Assembly (NCBI GenBank): GCA_015075425.1
Contig: JABTUL010000001.1
Location: 558,001-622,000 of the forward strand
Direction of reading: 5' to 3'
DNA from: Spirochaetales bacterium
GTDB taxonomy: Bacteria > Spirochaetota > Leptospiria > Leptospirales > Leptonemataceae
DNA: 64,000 nt
Shown: positions 9,079 to 16,485 of the stretch, piece after piece
How positions within the stretch are numbered: position 1 is the stretch's first letter
Layout: each line of letters begins with the position of its first letter
Made by a program: the position numbers and the translations under genes
The notes under the pieces: model-generated
Seen by the model: the letters and a program-made list of their open reading frames with translations, nothing else
Databases searched by the model: none
Told to the model about the DNA's origin: nothing

Positions 9079-9879
9079 ATGAGTAAGAAATACTCCTTTA
9101 TACTGACTTTATTGACTTTTGCCCTGTCTGCCGGCCCGCTTCTGGCGGATTCGCTGGATGAAATCTTAAATCGGCACGTGGTCCGGGTGGCCATCGACAA
9201 CAAATACATTCAGACTTACAAGGGCAAACTGGGTCGCTGGATCAATACCGGGGAAGGCTCGGTTTCAGGCTACGCCGCAAACTTTGGCGTGCGCATGAGT
9301 GAAGTCCGTGAGCTCAATGGAAATCTCAATAAGAGCTATGTTTTTGTGCCCATGTCTAACAAGTACTACAAGGCACTTTTGAAAGAGGGCAGGGGCCGCA
9401 CCATCGCTGAACTTGACGAACGCCGCTTCCTCTTGCCTGTTGATGATCCCAATCTTTCTTCGCGCTTTGGCGGCCGCTGGGGTAAGCTGCATACGGGACT
9501 GGATATGGCTTGTGGTCAGAATACCATTGTTGTCGCTGCGATGGACGGTGTTGTGACGCGGTCAGACTGGCAGGGCGGCTTTGGTTATGCCATCAACATA
9601 GAACATGAGAACGGTTTGACTACGGCCTACGCACACAACAATACGCTGCTCGTGAATGCTGGAGAGAAGGTCAAGCGCGGTCAGATCATTGCCCTTTCCG
9701 GACGTACCGGTCGCACTACCGGCCACCACCTGCATTTTGAAGTGCGTTTCAATGAAGTGCCCATGAATCCTGAGGATTTTTTACAAATTAACAATACACG
9801 TCCTGGCGTTGCCCTGCGCGAAGGCGTGAACGAGCCCGTGGCTTTCTCCGGTAGCCAGGAAGAAACCAGCGCACACTGA
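9079..9879 (+). CDS. M23-family metallopeptidase
   Basis: An exported peptidase-like protein. The signal peptide ends near GPLLADSLD, then a LysM-like or linker region (to about residue 130) leads into an M23 domain with zinc motifs HTGLDM and HHLHFEV, both intact. ATG 9079 is supported by AAGGAGC 10 bases upstream; the frame is open from 8977 but lacks a signal peptide there. It is the third M23 gene within 9 kb. The following HAD phosphatase gene may be coupled to its stop codon through a CTGA overlap. Confidence 0.87.
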   Translation: MSKKYSFILTLLTFALSAGPLLADSLDEILNRHVVRVAIDNKYIQTYKGKLGRWINTGEGSVSGYAANFGVRMSEVRELNGNLNKSYVFVPMSNKYYKALLKEGRGRTIAELDERRFLLPVDDPNLSSRFGGRWGKLHTGLDMACGQNTIVVAAMDGVVTRSDWQGGFGYAINIEHENGLTTAYAHNNTLLVNAGEKVKRGQIIALSGRTGRTTGHHLHFEVRFNEVPMNPEDFLQINNTRPGVALREGVNEPVAFSGSQEETSAH

Positions 9880-9950
9880 GCCAGCTCGACTGTCAGTTTG
9901 ATGAGTCCATCCAGGCAGAACTGGATGGACTGCTTGCCGGTCCGCCCGGT

Positions 9951-10748
9951 GTGGCTGCCTTTGATTTCGATAACACTCTGATCTACAATGACCTGGGCGA
10001 GGCCTTCATGTTTGCCCGGGCCTTCTGTAAACACGGTGTGCCGGCCCTTTCCGTGCAAGAGCCATCCTATCAGGCCGTACTCGGCCATCCGGCCATACCC
10101 CCGGAGAGTCTGCAGCGTCTGGAACGGCTGCAGGGATCCTATCCACAAAATCCGGACTACGCCTGTGAACTGGTGACCGTTTATGAAGCTTTTTGTGAGG
10201 CAGATATGCTGGCCGCTTATCGCTGGACGCGATTGTTCTTTGGTGGCCTCACGGTAAGCGATTTTTCCCGGCTGGGCTCGGGGGTATTTGAGGCCGAATG
10301 CGCTCTGCCTCTCTCCGTGCAAGAAATCGGACCACTGGTTTTGCCGCAGGGGATTCGTATTTTCCGTGCCGTGCATGACCTCATTACCCGACTGTCCGGA
10401 CACGGCTGGGAAGTTCTGATTGTCACGGCTTCACCGGAAATTCTGATCCGGAGCGTCATCCACTACTGGCAGTTGCCTGTTGAGCGGGTTCTGGGAATGC
10501 AACTGGCCGTGGACGGAGATATCATCCTCCCGCACATTATCGAGCCCATGACTTCGCGGCAGGGCAAGGTGGAGCGCCTGCAAAGAGCTGGCTATGCAAA
10601 GATTGATCTGGCCATGGGTGACTCTCAGAACGACTTTGAAATGCTCTCCCGGGCAGGCTTAAAAATTTTCCTGGATCGTGGCAAGAAGGCGCTCACTCTG
10701 CAGGCCCGGCAAATGGGTGCGCTGATTCAGCCCTTCTTTAAGCCCTGA
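9951..10748 (+). CDS. HAD-superfamily (SerB-like, IB) phosphatase
   Basis: A haloacid dehalogenase hydrolase of the phosphoserine phosphatase-like branch. Motif I is AFDFDNTL, motif II is LIVTASPEI, the motif III lysine lies in RQGKVERL and motif IV is AMGDSQNDFEML, so all catalytic motifs are present. GTG 9951 starts two residues before motif I. The frame continues upstream to a CTG at 9876 that overlaps the stop of the M23 gene (CTGA) and would add 25 residues; homologues often carry such a short extension, so the CTG start deserves attention. The substrate is unknown. Confidence 0.84.
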   Translation: MAAFDFDNTLIYNDLGEAFMFARAFCKHGVPALSVQEPSYQAVLGHPAIPPESLQRLERLQGSYPQNPDYACELVTVYEAFCEADMLAAYRWTRLFFGGLTVSDFSRLGSGVFEAECALPLSVQEIGPLVLPQGIRIFRAVHDLITRLSGHGWEVLIVTASPEILIRSVIHYWQLPVERVLGMQLAVDGDIILPHIIEPMTSRQGKVERLQRAGYAKIDLAMGDSQNDFEMLSRAGLKIFLDRGKKALTLQARQMGALIQPFFKP

Positions 10749-11428
10749 AAAAGAAGCTGACCATCGTCGGTATGCCGCTTTCCGGTTATACGGAACTCAC
10801 ACCCGGTGCGCTGCGTGTTCTGGGTTCAGCCGGTCTGCTTGTGGCAGAATCTCTGCGCGCGGCTTCCACTCTGTACAAAAAAAATGGGCTGACTCTTCCG
10901 GAGACGATTCTCCTTTCCGAGCATACCCGGCCCGCAGAGATCGAACCCCTGTACCAAAAGGTCATCCAGAATCAAACCGCGCTCATTTCCGACGCCGGAC
11001 TTCCCGTCCTTGCCGATCCAGGAAGCCTTCTCATCCGGCTCTGTCACAAAAGAAACTGGCCTGTGGCCATTGAGGCCACGGGCACGGCTGCCACGGTGGC
11101 TCTGGCTCTGGCCGGGCTCGGCAATGGGGGCTACCGCTTTGCCGGTTTTCTTCCCCGTAACAGCGCTGAGCGCCGTCAGGCTTTAAGGCAGCTTTCCCGT
11201 GAGAGCGTTCCAGTCGTTTTTTACGAGACACCCTACAGGCTGGGCCGCATTCTCGAGGACATTGCCCTGACTTTGCAGGAAAAGGAGATGCGGCTTTTTA
11301 TTGTGACAGAGCTGGGAGCACAGATGCATTACGTGGATCTGAGTGTGATGGACCTTTCCGGGAAGCCCCCTCTTAGCGGTCGCCCTGTTATTATCATTTA
11401 CAGGAGCGGCCGGGCCGAAAGAGTATAG
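10745..11428 (+). CDS. RsmI-like tetrapyrrole-methylase-fold methyltransferase
   Basis: An SAM-dependent methyltransferase of the RsmI/YraL type, which 2'-O-methylates C1402 of 16S rRNA in the characterised enzyme. The hallmark LISDAGLPVLADPG is present, as are the N-terminal TELTPGALRVL and a C-terminal region matching the fold. It is about 227 residues, shorter than the usual 280 or so, and lacks the C-terminal helical domain. The family's N-terminal strand (LTIVGMPLSG) begins upstream of the first ATG at 10772, so I place the start at CTG 10745, inside the TGA of the HAD gene (CTGA). Confidence 0.78.
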   Translation: MKKKLTIVGMPLSGYTELTPGALRVLGSAGLLVAESLRAASTLYKKNGLTLPETILLSEHTRPAEIEPLYQKVIQNQTALISDAGLPVLADPGSLLIRLCHKRNWPVAIEATGTAATVALALAGLGNGGYRFAGFLPRNSAERRQALRQLSRESVPVVFYETPYRLGRILEDIALTLQEKEMRLFIVTELGAQMHYVDLSVMDLSGKPPLSGRPVIIIYRSGRAERV

Positions 11429-11437
11429 CGGATAGCC

Positions 11438-12472
11438 ATGGGAAAGCAAAAAGGCACACTGGAACGATTCCTGGCCATTCTGCCGGATGAAACGGACCTG
11501 GGCGGACTTCTCGAATGTATGTTCCAGAGTATTCAGGCGCGCAAGCAGGGTATGCAGACGGCGATCCTTGTTCCCGAGGCACTGCAAGAACTGGCCCGGG
11601 AAAGCGGAAGTTTTGATCGCATTCATTTGCAGAGCAGAGGGCGTATTGACATGCGCCTGAAGCGGTTCAAAGCAGACGTGATCTACCTGGCCGATGAAAC
11701 GCTCAAGAACCAGGTCAAGCTCCTTTTCTCCGGAGCCAAAATCAAGCTTTCCCGCAAGGATAATCCCCTTTCGCGTTTCTTTCCTTCGTACGACATAAGC
11801 CGGGCCCGCGATCGCAAGAAGATGGCAGAGATCTTTCAAGTTTCCAGGGGAAGGATCAAGCTGGACTTCCGCGTTGCCGATCCTGTTCGCCGCGAAACCA
11901 ACCCCTATGTGTATTTAAGCCTTCTGGACCGGCACGATTCCACAAACTACTGGCCACCTGGCTATGCTTCACGTCTGGCCCGGTTGCTCACCGCCAAAGG
12001 GGCCAGGCTCATGGTGCACATACCGGCGACGGCCAGACGGGAAGATGTCATCTATTTGCGACGCAATGCGTTGAATATGGTATTTCTGGACAATCTTTCG
12101 CCCGTGGAACGTGCGCGGCACATCCAGCATGCCATGCTCTTCATCGGTTCACCGGGTCCGGAAACGGCCCTCGCCTGCGCTCTGGGCAGACCGGTGATCT
12201 TCCTATCTGATATGCGAGCAGCCCGAATGCAGAACGAAGACGGGCAGCAAAGCATTGCCCGGCGTCTGGAATCGGTGTTCACCCAGATTGTGCCTGGCGT
12301 GGATGAATGTATCAATGACTGCCGGGCCTGCGCATACTCCAGTTGTCTGGAGTACATCTCCCCGGAACTGGTTTTCTCCATAGCGGGAGAAATGATTCCT
12401 CAACTGAACGGCCATGCAAGCGAGTTCTCTCTAAAAGAATCCCGATCCTTGCCCCGGGCAAGCGTATCCTGA
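11438..12472 (+). CDS. GT9-like (heptosyltransferase-type) glycosyltransferase
   Basis: A 344-residue GT-B-fold protein resembling ADP-heptose:LPS heptosyltransferases of family GT9. The best support is the C-terminal nucleotide-sugar region FIGSPGPETALACALGRPV, which fits the family's conserved donor-binding segment, and FLDNLSP before it. A Cys cluster (CINDCRACAYSSCLEY) near residue 295 resembles the Cys-containing tails of some GT9 enzymes. It would act in LPS or other envelope glycan assembly. It starts at ATG 11438, 10 bases after the methyltransferase gene, in the same plus-strand run. Confidence 0.68.
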   Translation: MGKQKGTLERFLAILPDETDLGGLLECMFQSIQARKQGMQTAILVPEALQELARESGSFDRIHLQSRGRIDMRLKRFKADVIYLADETLKNQVKLLFSGAKIKLSRKDNPLSRFFPSYDISRARDRKKMAEIFQVSRGRIKLDFRVADPVRRETNPYVYLSLLDRHDSTNYWPPGYASRLARLLTAKGARLMVHIPATARREDVIYLRRNALNMVFLDNLSPVERARHIQHAMLFIGSPGPETALACALGRPVIFLSDMRAARMQNEDGQQSIARRLESVFTQIVPGVDECINDCRACAYSSCLEYISPELVFSIAGEMIPQLNGHASEFSLKESRSLPRASVS

Positions 12473-12476
12473 ACTC

Positions 12477-12839
12477 ATGCGCCCCGGGCTGCTCCTGGCC
12501 TGCCTTTGTTTTTCGTATTGCTATACGGTAGTGGATCTCAAGCCGCCCCACTATGGCAGCCCGCTCCGTCCCGTTTCTGTTCCCGGACCCACCGGCGTCT
12601 CCGCTTTTCTTAAGCAACAGGGGTTGTCCGGCCGGCATTTGCAAACCGTGCGCGGCCTGACCGGCCTCCTGGACCGCTACTGCGTTAAGAACCCCGCTTT
12701 TTCTTTTTCCTTTGAGCGCTGGCGCGATGCTTTGCGGGAAGATCCGGATTTGCCGGCCTGTTACGGCGTTTACTTTGATCTGTACGGGAAGCAGGTGCCC
12801 CGCCTTCATCTCCCTGTAACTGCAGCAAAGCCTCTGTAA
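12477..12839 (+). CDS. Small putative lipoprotein
   Basis: A 120-residue protein, not recognised. The N-terminus (MRPGLLLACLCFSYCY) is hydrophobic and Cys-rich like a lipoprotein signal. It begins 5 bases after the glycosyltransferase stop. Its last 155 bases overlap, in the opposite orientation, the C-terminal tail of the SseB-domain gene. Either could be over-called there; the good placement after the upstream gene supports it being real. Confidence 0.5.
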   Translation: MRPGLLLACLCFSYCYTVVDLKPPHYGSPLRPVSVPGPTGVSAFLKQQGLSGRHLQTVRGLTGLLDRYCVKNPAFSFSFERWRDALREDPDLPACYGVYFDLYGKQVPRLHLPVTAAKPL

Positions 12840-13260
12840 TCTGTTTCTTGTCGAGCGTACACCAGACAGGCCCGGCAGGGTTGATGGCCAGAAGGTCCGT
12901 CTTCTGGCGTAAAAAAAGTTCCATCAGGCTCTGGCCCATCAGGCCAACATAGGGGCTTCCTTCAGGATACCATTTGAGAAAATGGTTGGTTCCCGTAAAG
13001 GCGGGCAGGATCATGGCACCGGACTCGTCTTTTAGAATTTTTAAAGAAAGCGAATGTTCTAATTTTTCTTTATTTTTCCTGTCCTTTGTTTCATCGATCG
13101 GAGCAGTTGTGGCAATGTAGAGCATGGAGCGGCCCAGCGCGTTGTAGAAAGCGGCCCGGTTGAGAGGATCTTCCCTGCGGGCCAGGAGAATCAGCGCTGC
13201 AAGCACAGGATCAGATGGTGGCCAGAGCCTTATGCGAAGGCGCTGCCAGAGGGATTTCAT
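12685..13260 (-). CDS. SseB-domain protein
   Basis: A 191-residue protein whose first 140 residues match the SseB N-terminal domain pattern: an AFYNALGRSMLYIATT stretch, AMILPAFTG, and DLLAINPAGPVWCTLDKKQI. This domain is found in enhanced serine sensitivity and type III secretion-associated proteins but is widespread and of unclear function. The last 50 residues are basic and low-complexity and run antisense to the small lipoprotein gene. It starts with an ATGA overlap on the stop of the S41-like lipoprotein gene, so the two are translationally coupled. Confidence 0.7.
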   Translation of the reverse strand: MKSLWQRLRIRLWPPSDPVLAALILLARREDPLNRAAFYNALGRSMLYIATTAPIDETKDRKNKEKLEHSLSLKILKDESGAMILPAFTGTNHFLKWYPEGSPYVGLMGQSLMELFLRQKTDLLAINPAGPVWCTLDKKQITEALLQLQGDEGGAPASRTDQSKRRNRPANPDLPAKHRASAQRKKKKRGS

Positions 13261-14474
13261 GGCTCGAGGAGGGCCCGGATAGCTTTCTGGGCTGGATCTT
13301 CAAGGTCTGCTTCTGGCAGAGGAGGGCGTACGGGCAATATGTCCGGGACTGCGACGGTTACCGGTATGGTCAATTGATGTAGCGGCTTACCTTCGGGACT
13401 GAGCGCGTAACCGCCCGTTAAGCGAAGTTTGAGTCCGCCCGGCAGTTTTGTTTCCTGACCTACAAAAGCGGCCGCTCCGATTCCCGCCGGACCCACCACA
13501 TTAGCTTTGCAGGCATTCAGGGCAAAGGTCAGGGTGTGAGCCATAGGGGCCGCAGCCGCACCAATGATAACGTAAATGGGGCCGGTAAAAAGGGACTCTG
13601 CTGTTGCTTTGAATTCTTTATCGCCCTGACGCGTATGCAGACTGCCCAGGCGTCCCTCCTGGCAAAAGAGATCAGCAATGGAATAGCTCTCCTCAAGTTC
13701 ACCCAGGTGAACTTTGCGCAGATCGAGAATTACAGCGGAAAGACGGGGAATGCTTTCGAGTATTTGTTTTATTTGCTTGTGGGTTCCCGGAAGCGTGGAG
13801 CGCAGCGAAAGAAATGCCGTATGGCTGCCATCACTGTGAGACCAGCTGGCATTCAGGATGTTGCGAAAAAGATATTCTCCCCGGATCAGACTGTGCTTGC
13901 CCGTATCAAACTCCAGATTTACCGTTGAGCCATTGGGTCCGCGAATTCGGCCGGCCACCTCTTCCAGATCCATGTTGCTTACGTCCGCATCATCGACCCG
14001 GCGCAGGTAGGAGCCGGATCGCACACCAGCGCGCAGTGCCGCCGAGCCTTCCAGTAAATCCAGGGCCAGGAAACCCTGCGCATTGCGGCGCAAGACCAGG
14101 CCCACGCCAAATTTTCTTTCCGGGTCTTCTGCCCAGCGCAGGCTTTCCGGCCGCAGCAGTTCATTTTCACCCAGGGGCAGGGTTTTCAGGATACCCTCAA
14201 TGGCTTTGTAGGTTCTGGTGCGTTGCTCGTCCGGAGGAGACTTTTCCAGGGCATCTACGAGTTCCGCAGCGGTTGCCTCCGGGGCGCTGAAATCCGGGCG
14301 TATAGCTCTAAGACCGGCAGCATAAAGAGCACCGGACTTCAGGTTTTCTGCGGCGATGTATTCTCTTTCCAGTACGGGCACGATTTCTCCCACCACACGC
14401 TCGGGAATCAGGGGAAGCAGGGGGGCTTTCTGACAGCCCAGAGCCAGGCAAAGGAACAGGATAAAGCGAATCAT
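13257..14474 (-). CDS. S41 (C-terminal processing) peptidase-like lipoprotein, probably inactive
   Basis: A 405-residue lipoprotein (lipobox LALGCQK) with the layout of CtpA-type S41 peptidases: an N-terminal helical region, a PDZ domain (about residues 120-200, from FGVGLVLRR to GPNGSTVNLEF) and a tail-protease core. Where active enzymes have a Ser in a G-S-A-S-A-x-E context, this protein has GAAAAPMAHTL, and where the catalytic Lys should follow (T-x-G-K-G) it has GPAGIGAAAF. Both catalytic residues therefore appear replaced, suggesting a pseudoprotease or scaffold. It lies 4 bases downstream of a small Cys-rich lipoprotein gene. Confidence 0.75.
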   Translation of the reverse strand: MIRFILFLCLALGCQKAPLLPLIPERVVGEIVPVLEREYIAAENLKSGALYAAGLRAIRPDFSAPEATAAELVDALEKSPPDEQRTRTYKAIEGILKTLPLGENELLRPESLRWAEDPERKFGVGLVLRRNAQGFLALDLLEGSAALRAGVRSGSYLRRVDDADVSNMDLEEVAGRIRGPNGSTVNLEFDTGKHSLIRGEYLFRNILNASWSHSDGSHTAFLSLRSTLPGTHKQIKQILESIPRLSAVILDLRKVHLGELEESYSIADLFCQEGRLGSLHTRQGDKEFKATAESLFTGPIYVIIGAAAAPMAHTLTFALNACKANVVGPAGIGAAAFVGQETKLPGGLKLRLTGGYALSPEGKPLHQLTIPVTVAVPDILPVRPPLPEADLEDPAQKAIRALLEP

Positions 14475-14478
14475 GGGT

Positions 14479-14736
14479 TTACTCCATAGTAGAACAATCT
14501 TGCTGGCAGGTTTGCCGTTCCATCAGGCAGGTGAAGCCCAGAAGCGCCTGGTTTTCAGCACGCGGAAAATTCGTCTGACTGCGGTCGGGTGCGGACTCGT
14601 ACAGATAGAGCGCCTGAACGCAGACCTGAAAATTCTCACTACAGCTGGCCTTGCAGGCTGCTGCTGATTGACCAAAGTCCGTGGCACTGCAGGCGGTAAG
14701 GAAAAGCGCGGCGAAGAGATTACGCAATAGCAGCAC
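14479..14736 (-). CDS. Small Cys-rich lipoprotein
   Basis: An 85-residue protein with a lipoprotein signal (LFAALFLTACSA) and six further cysteines, several in CxxxC spacing (ACKASCSENFQVC and CLMERQTCQQDC), as expected of a small disulfide-bonded helical hairpin in the periplasm. It is not a named family I recognise. The listed start is GTG; a TTG three codons later (14727) sits better behind GAAGGG. It is the first gene of the run ending in the S41-like and SseB genes. Confidence 0.62.
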   Translation of the reverse strand: MLLLRNLFAALFLTACSATDFGQSAAACKASCSENFQVCVQALYLYESAPDRSQTNFPRAENQALLGFTCLMERQTCQQDCSTME

Positions 14737-14769
14737 CCTTCAAAGATCACGTTCTATCTTCTGGAGTCA

Positions 14770-14788
14770 ATCGGTTTTACGGAAGCGC
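14770..14788. repeat. 19-bp direct repeat, copy 1 (duplicate of aroC 3' end)
   Basis: The 19 bases atcggttttacggaagcgc match perfectly and in direct orientation the bases at 16495-16513, which encode the last residues of AroC (RFRKTD on the minus strand). In this copy the frame would end in a TGA right after the Asp codon, so it looks like an alternative aroC 3' end. It lies inside an 8-bp inverted repeat, ggagtcaa (14763-14770) with ttgactcc (14800-14807). Confidence 0.75.
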
Positions 14789-14839
14789 TTGAGTGGCGTT
14801 GACTCCCCAACCAAAATCCGCGGACACATGGGCCCCACG

Positions 14840-16402
14840 CTACATGGTCCCGTCCGCCTTAAGCTTGACCAGGAAAAAGTCGAACCCGGCGGAATAGGCA
14901 TTCAGAGGTGTTTTTCCGCCAAGCACCGGGATATCCCCGTTCGACTGGCCTGCCACGACAAAGCCCCCGTCTGCGGCCTTTGTCAATGCATAAACTTCAT
15001 CATTGCTGGCGCCGCCGAGAATTGTGTACCAGTCGACGGTTCCGCCCGCTGTAATCTTGACCACGAGAAAGTCGTTCGAAGCGGAATAGGCATTCAAAGG
15101 TGTTTTTCCGCCAAGCGCCGGGATGTCCGCGTCCGTATACCCGGAGACAACAAAGCCCCCGTCCGCGGCCTGCGTCAGGACATAACCGGTTTCATCACCG
15201 GCCCCGCCGAGAAAAGTGTACCAGTCGACGGAGCCTGCCGGCGTGAGCCTTACTACAAGAAAGTCGCTCAGAGCGGAATAGGCATTCAGGGGTGTTTTTC
15301 CGCCGAGTGTCGGAATGTCGGAGATCGAATATCCGGCGACGACAAAGCCTCCGTCCGCGGCCTGCGTCAGGGCAGAACCGGTCTCATCGCCTGCGCCACC
15401 GAGAAATGTGTACCAGTCGACGGAGCCTGCCGGAGTGAGCTTGACGATGAGAAAGTCGTTCGAAGCGGAATAAGCATTCAGAGGCGTTTTTCCGCTGAGC
15501 GAAGGGATGTTTGCATTCGCTGCCCCGGCCACGCCAAAGCCCCCATCGCCGGTCTGTATCAGAGCATTGCCGAAATCACTGCCGGCGCTACCAAGAAATG
15601 TGTACCAGTCGACGAGGCCTGCTGGCGTGAGCTTGACGACGAGGAAATCGTTCAGGGCGGAGTAGGCATTCAAAGGTGTTTTTCCGCCGAGTGCCGCGAT
15701 GTTCACGTTCGTATACCCGGCGACGACAAAGCCTCCGTCCGCGGCCTGCGTCAGGGCAGAACCGCTCTCATTGCCCGCACCGCCGAGAAATGTGTACCAG
15801 TCTACGGATCCGTCCGCCTTAAGCTTGACAACGAGAAAGTCGTTCGAAGCGGAATAGGCATTCAAAGGCGTTTTTCCGCCAAGCGCCGTGATGTTTGAGC
15901 TTGAATATCCGGCGACGACAAAGCCTCCGTCCGCGGCCTGGGTCAGGGCAGAACCGCTGTCATTGCCCGCACCGCCGAGAAATGTGTACCAGTCTACGGA
16001 TCCGTCCTCCTTAAGCTTGACCACGAAAAAATCGTTTGGAGCGGAATAGGCATTCAAAGGCGTTTTTCCGCCGAGCGAAGGGATGTTCGCGTTCGTATAC
16101 CCGGCTGTGACAAGGCCCCCGTCCGTTGTGGCACAGACAGACCGGGCTGATTCGTTCCCACTTCCTCCGAGGAATGTGTAGAAGGAAGAGGGCAGGCCCT
16201 GGCCCCCCTGGCAGGTTGCGGATTGCGCGGACGCAGAATTGGCGCGGACCCAGAAGAGCATCGCCAGCGGATTGCAGCCGGGATCAACATTTGTGCAATA
16301 GTCCGGATCGAGAGCGATACACGACACCCCGGAAAAAAGGGGGCATAGAAACAACAGGACCGATAGTAGCCGTATCTTAGTATGAGTCTCGCTATGTTTC
16401 AT
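14840..16402 (-). CDS. Repeat lipoprotein with seven 64-residue units (beta-propeller-like)
   Basis: A 520-residue surface or periplasmic lipoprotein candidate. After a signal peptide with a relaxed lipobox (FSGVSCIALD) and a short Cys-containing linker, residues 74 to 520 are seven tandem units of 64 residues. Each follows the pattern WYTFLGGAGxxxG, ADGGFVVAGY, LGGKTPLNAYS, NDFLVVKL, DGSVD. Seven four-stranded units suggest a seven-bladed propeller. The units are very similar, including at DNA level (192-bp period). The gene is flanked by a 19-bp duplication of the aroC 3' end, which suggests it was inserted there. Function unknown; adhesion is one possibility. Confidence 0.8.
   Translation of the reverse strand: MKHSETHTKIRLLSVLLFLCPLFSGVSCIALDPDYCTNVDPGCNPLAMLFWVRANSASAQSATCQGGQGLPSSFYTFLGGSGNESARSVCATTDGGLVTAGYTNANIPSLGGKTPLNAYSAPNDFFVVKLKEDGSVDWYTFLGGAGNDSGSALTQAADGGFVVAGYSSSNITALGGKTPLNAYSASNDFLVVKLKADGSVDWYTFLGGAGNESGSALTQAADGGFVVAGYTNVNIAALGGKTPLNAYSALNDFLVVKLTPAGLVDWYTFLGSAGSDFGNALIQTGDGGFGVAGAANANIPSLSGKTPLNAYSASNDFLIVKLTPAGSVDWYTFLGGAGDETGSALTQAADGGFVVAGYSISDIPTLGGKTPLNAYSALSDFLVVRLTPAGSVDWYTFLGGAGDETGYVLTQAADGGFVVSGYTDADIPALGGKTPLNAYSASNDFLVVKITAGGTVDWYTILGGASNDEVYALTKAADGGFVVAGQSNGDIPVLGGKTPLNAYSAGFDFFLVKLKADGTM
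14843..16183 (-). repeat. Seven tandem 192-bp coding repeats
   Basis: In-frame DNA repeats within the lipoprotein gene. The block reading wyTFLGG in each unit recurs every 192 bases, and long stretches such as gcattcaaaggtgtttttcc and gtgtaccagtcgacgg recur with few changes. The first (N-terminal) and last units are the most divergent. Such arrays can expand or contract by recombination. Confidence 0.85.
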
Positions 16403-16434
16403 TTTTCATGCTCTGAAATGCTAAATTTATTTCC

Positions 16435-16452
16435 GAGTGCTATCCGGCACTC
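16435..16452 (-). terminator. Possible hairpin downstream of aroC
   Basis: A 6-bp inverted repeat gagtgc/gcactc with a 6-base loop lies about 35 bases beyond the aroC stop, followed on the minus strand by an A/T-rich run without a strong T tract. It could be a weak terminator or only part of the insertion boundary. Confidence 0.3.
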
Positions 16453-16485
16453 CGGCCGCCGCCGGGGCAACAAAAAAGATAGGAT

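Noticed and set aside
14681-15898. 405-codon plus-strand frame with repeats such as GIGIQRCFSAKRRDV
   Set aside because: It is antisense to the 192-bp tandem repeats of the minus-strand lipoprotein; its periodicity comes from those repeats, and it has no recognisable domain or ribosome-binding site.
14843-16183. CRISPR-like array
   Set aside because: The 192-bp period is in frame, codes for protein and has no short repeat-spacer structure.
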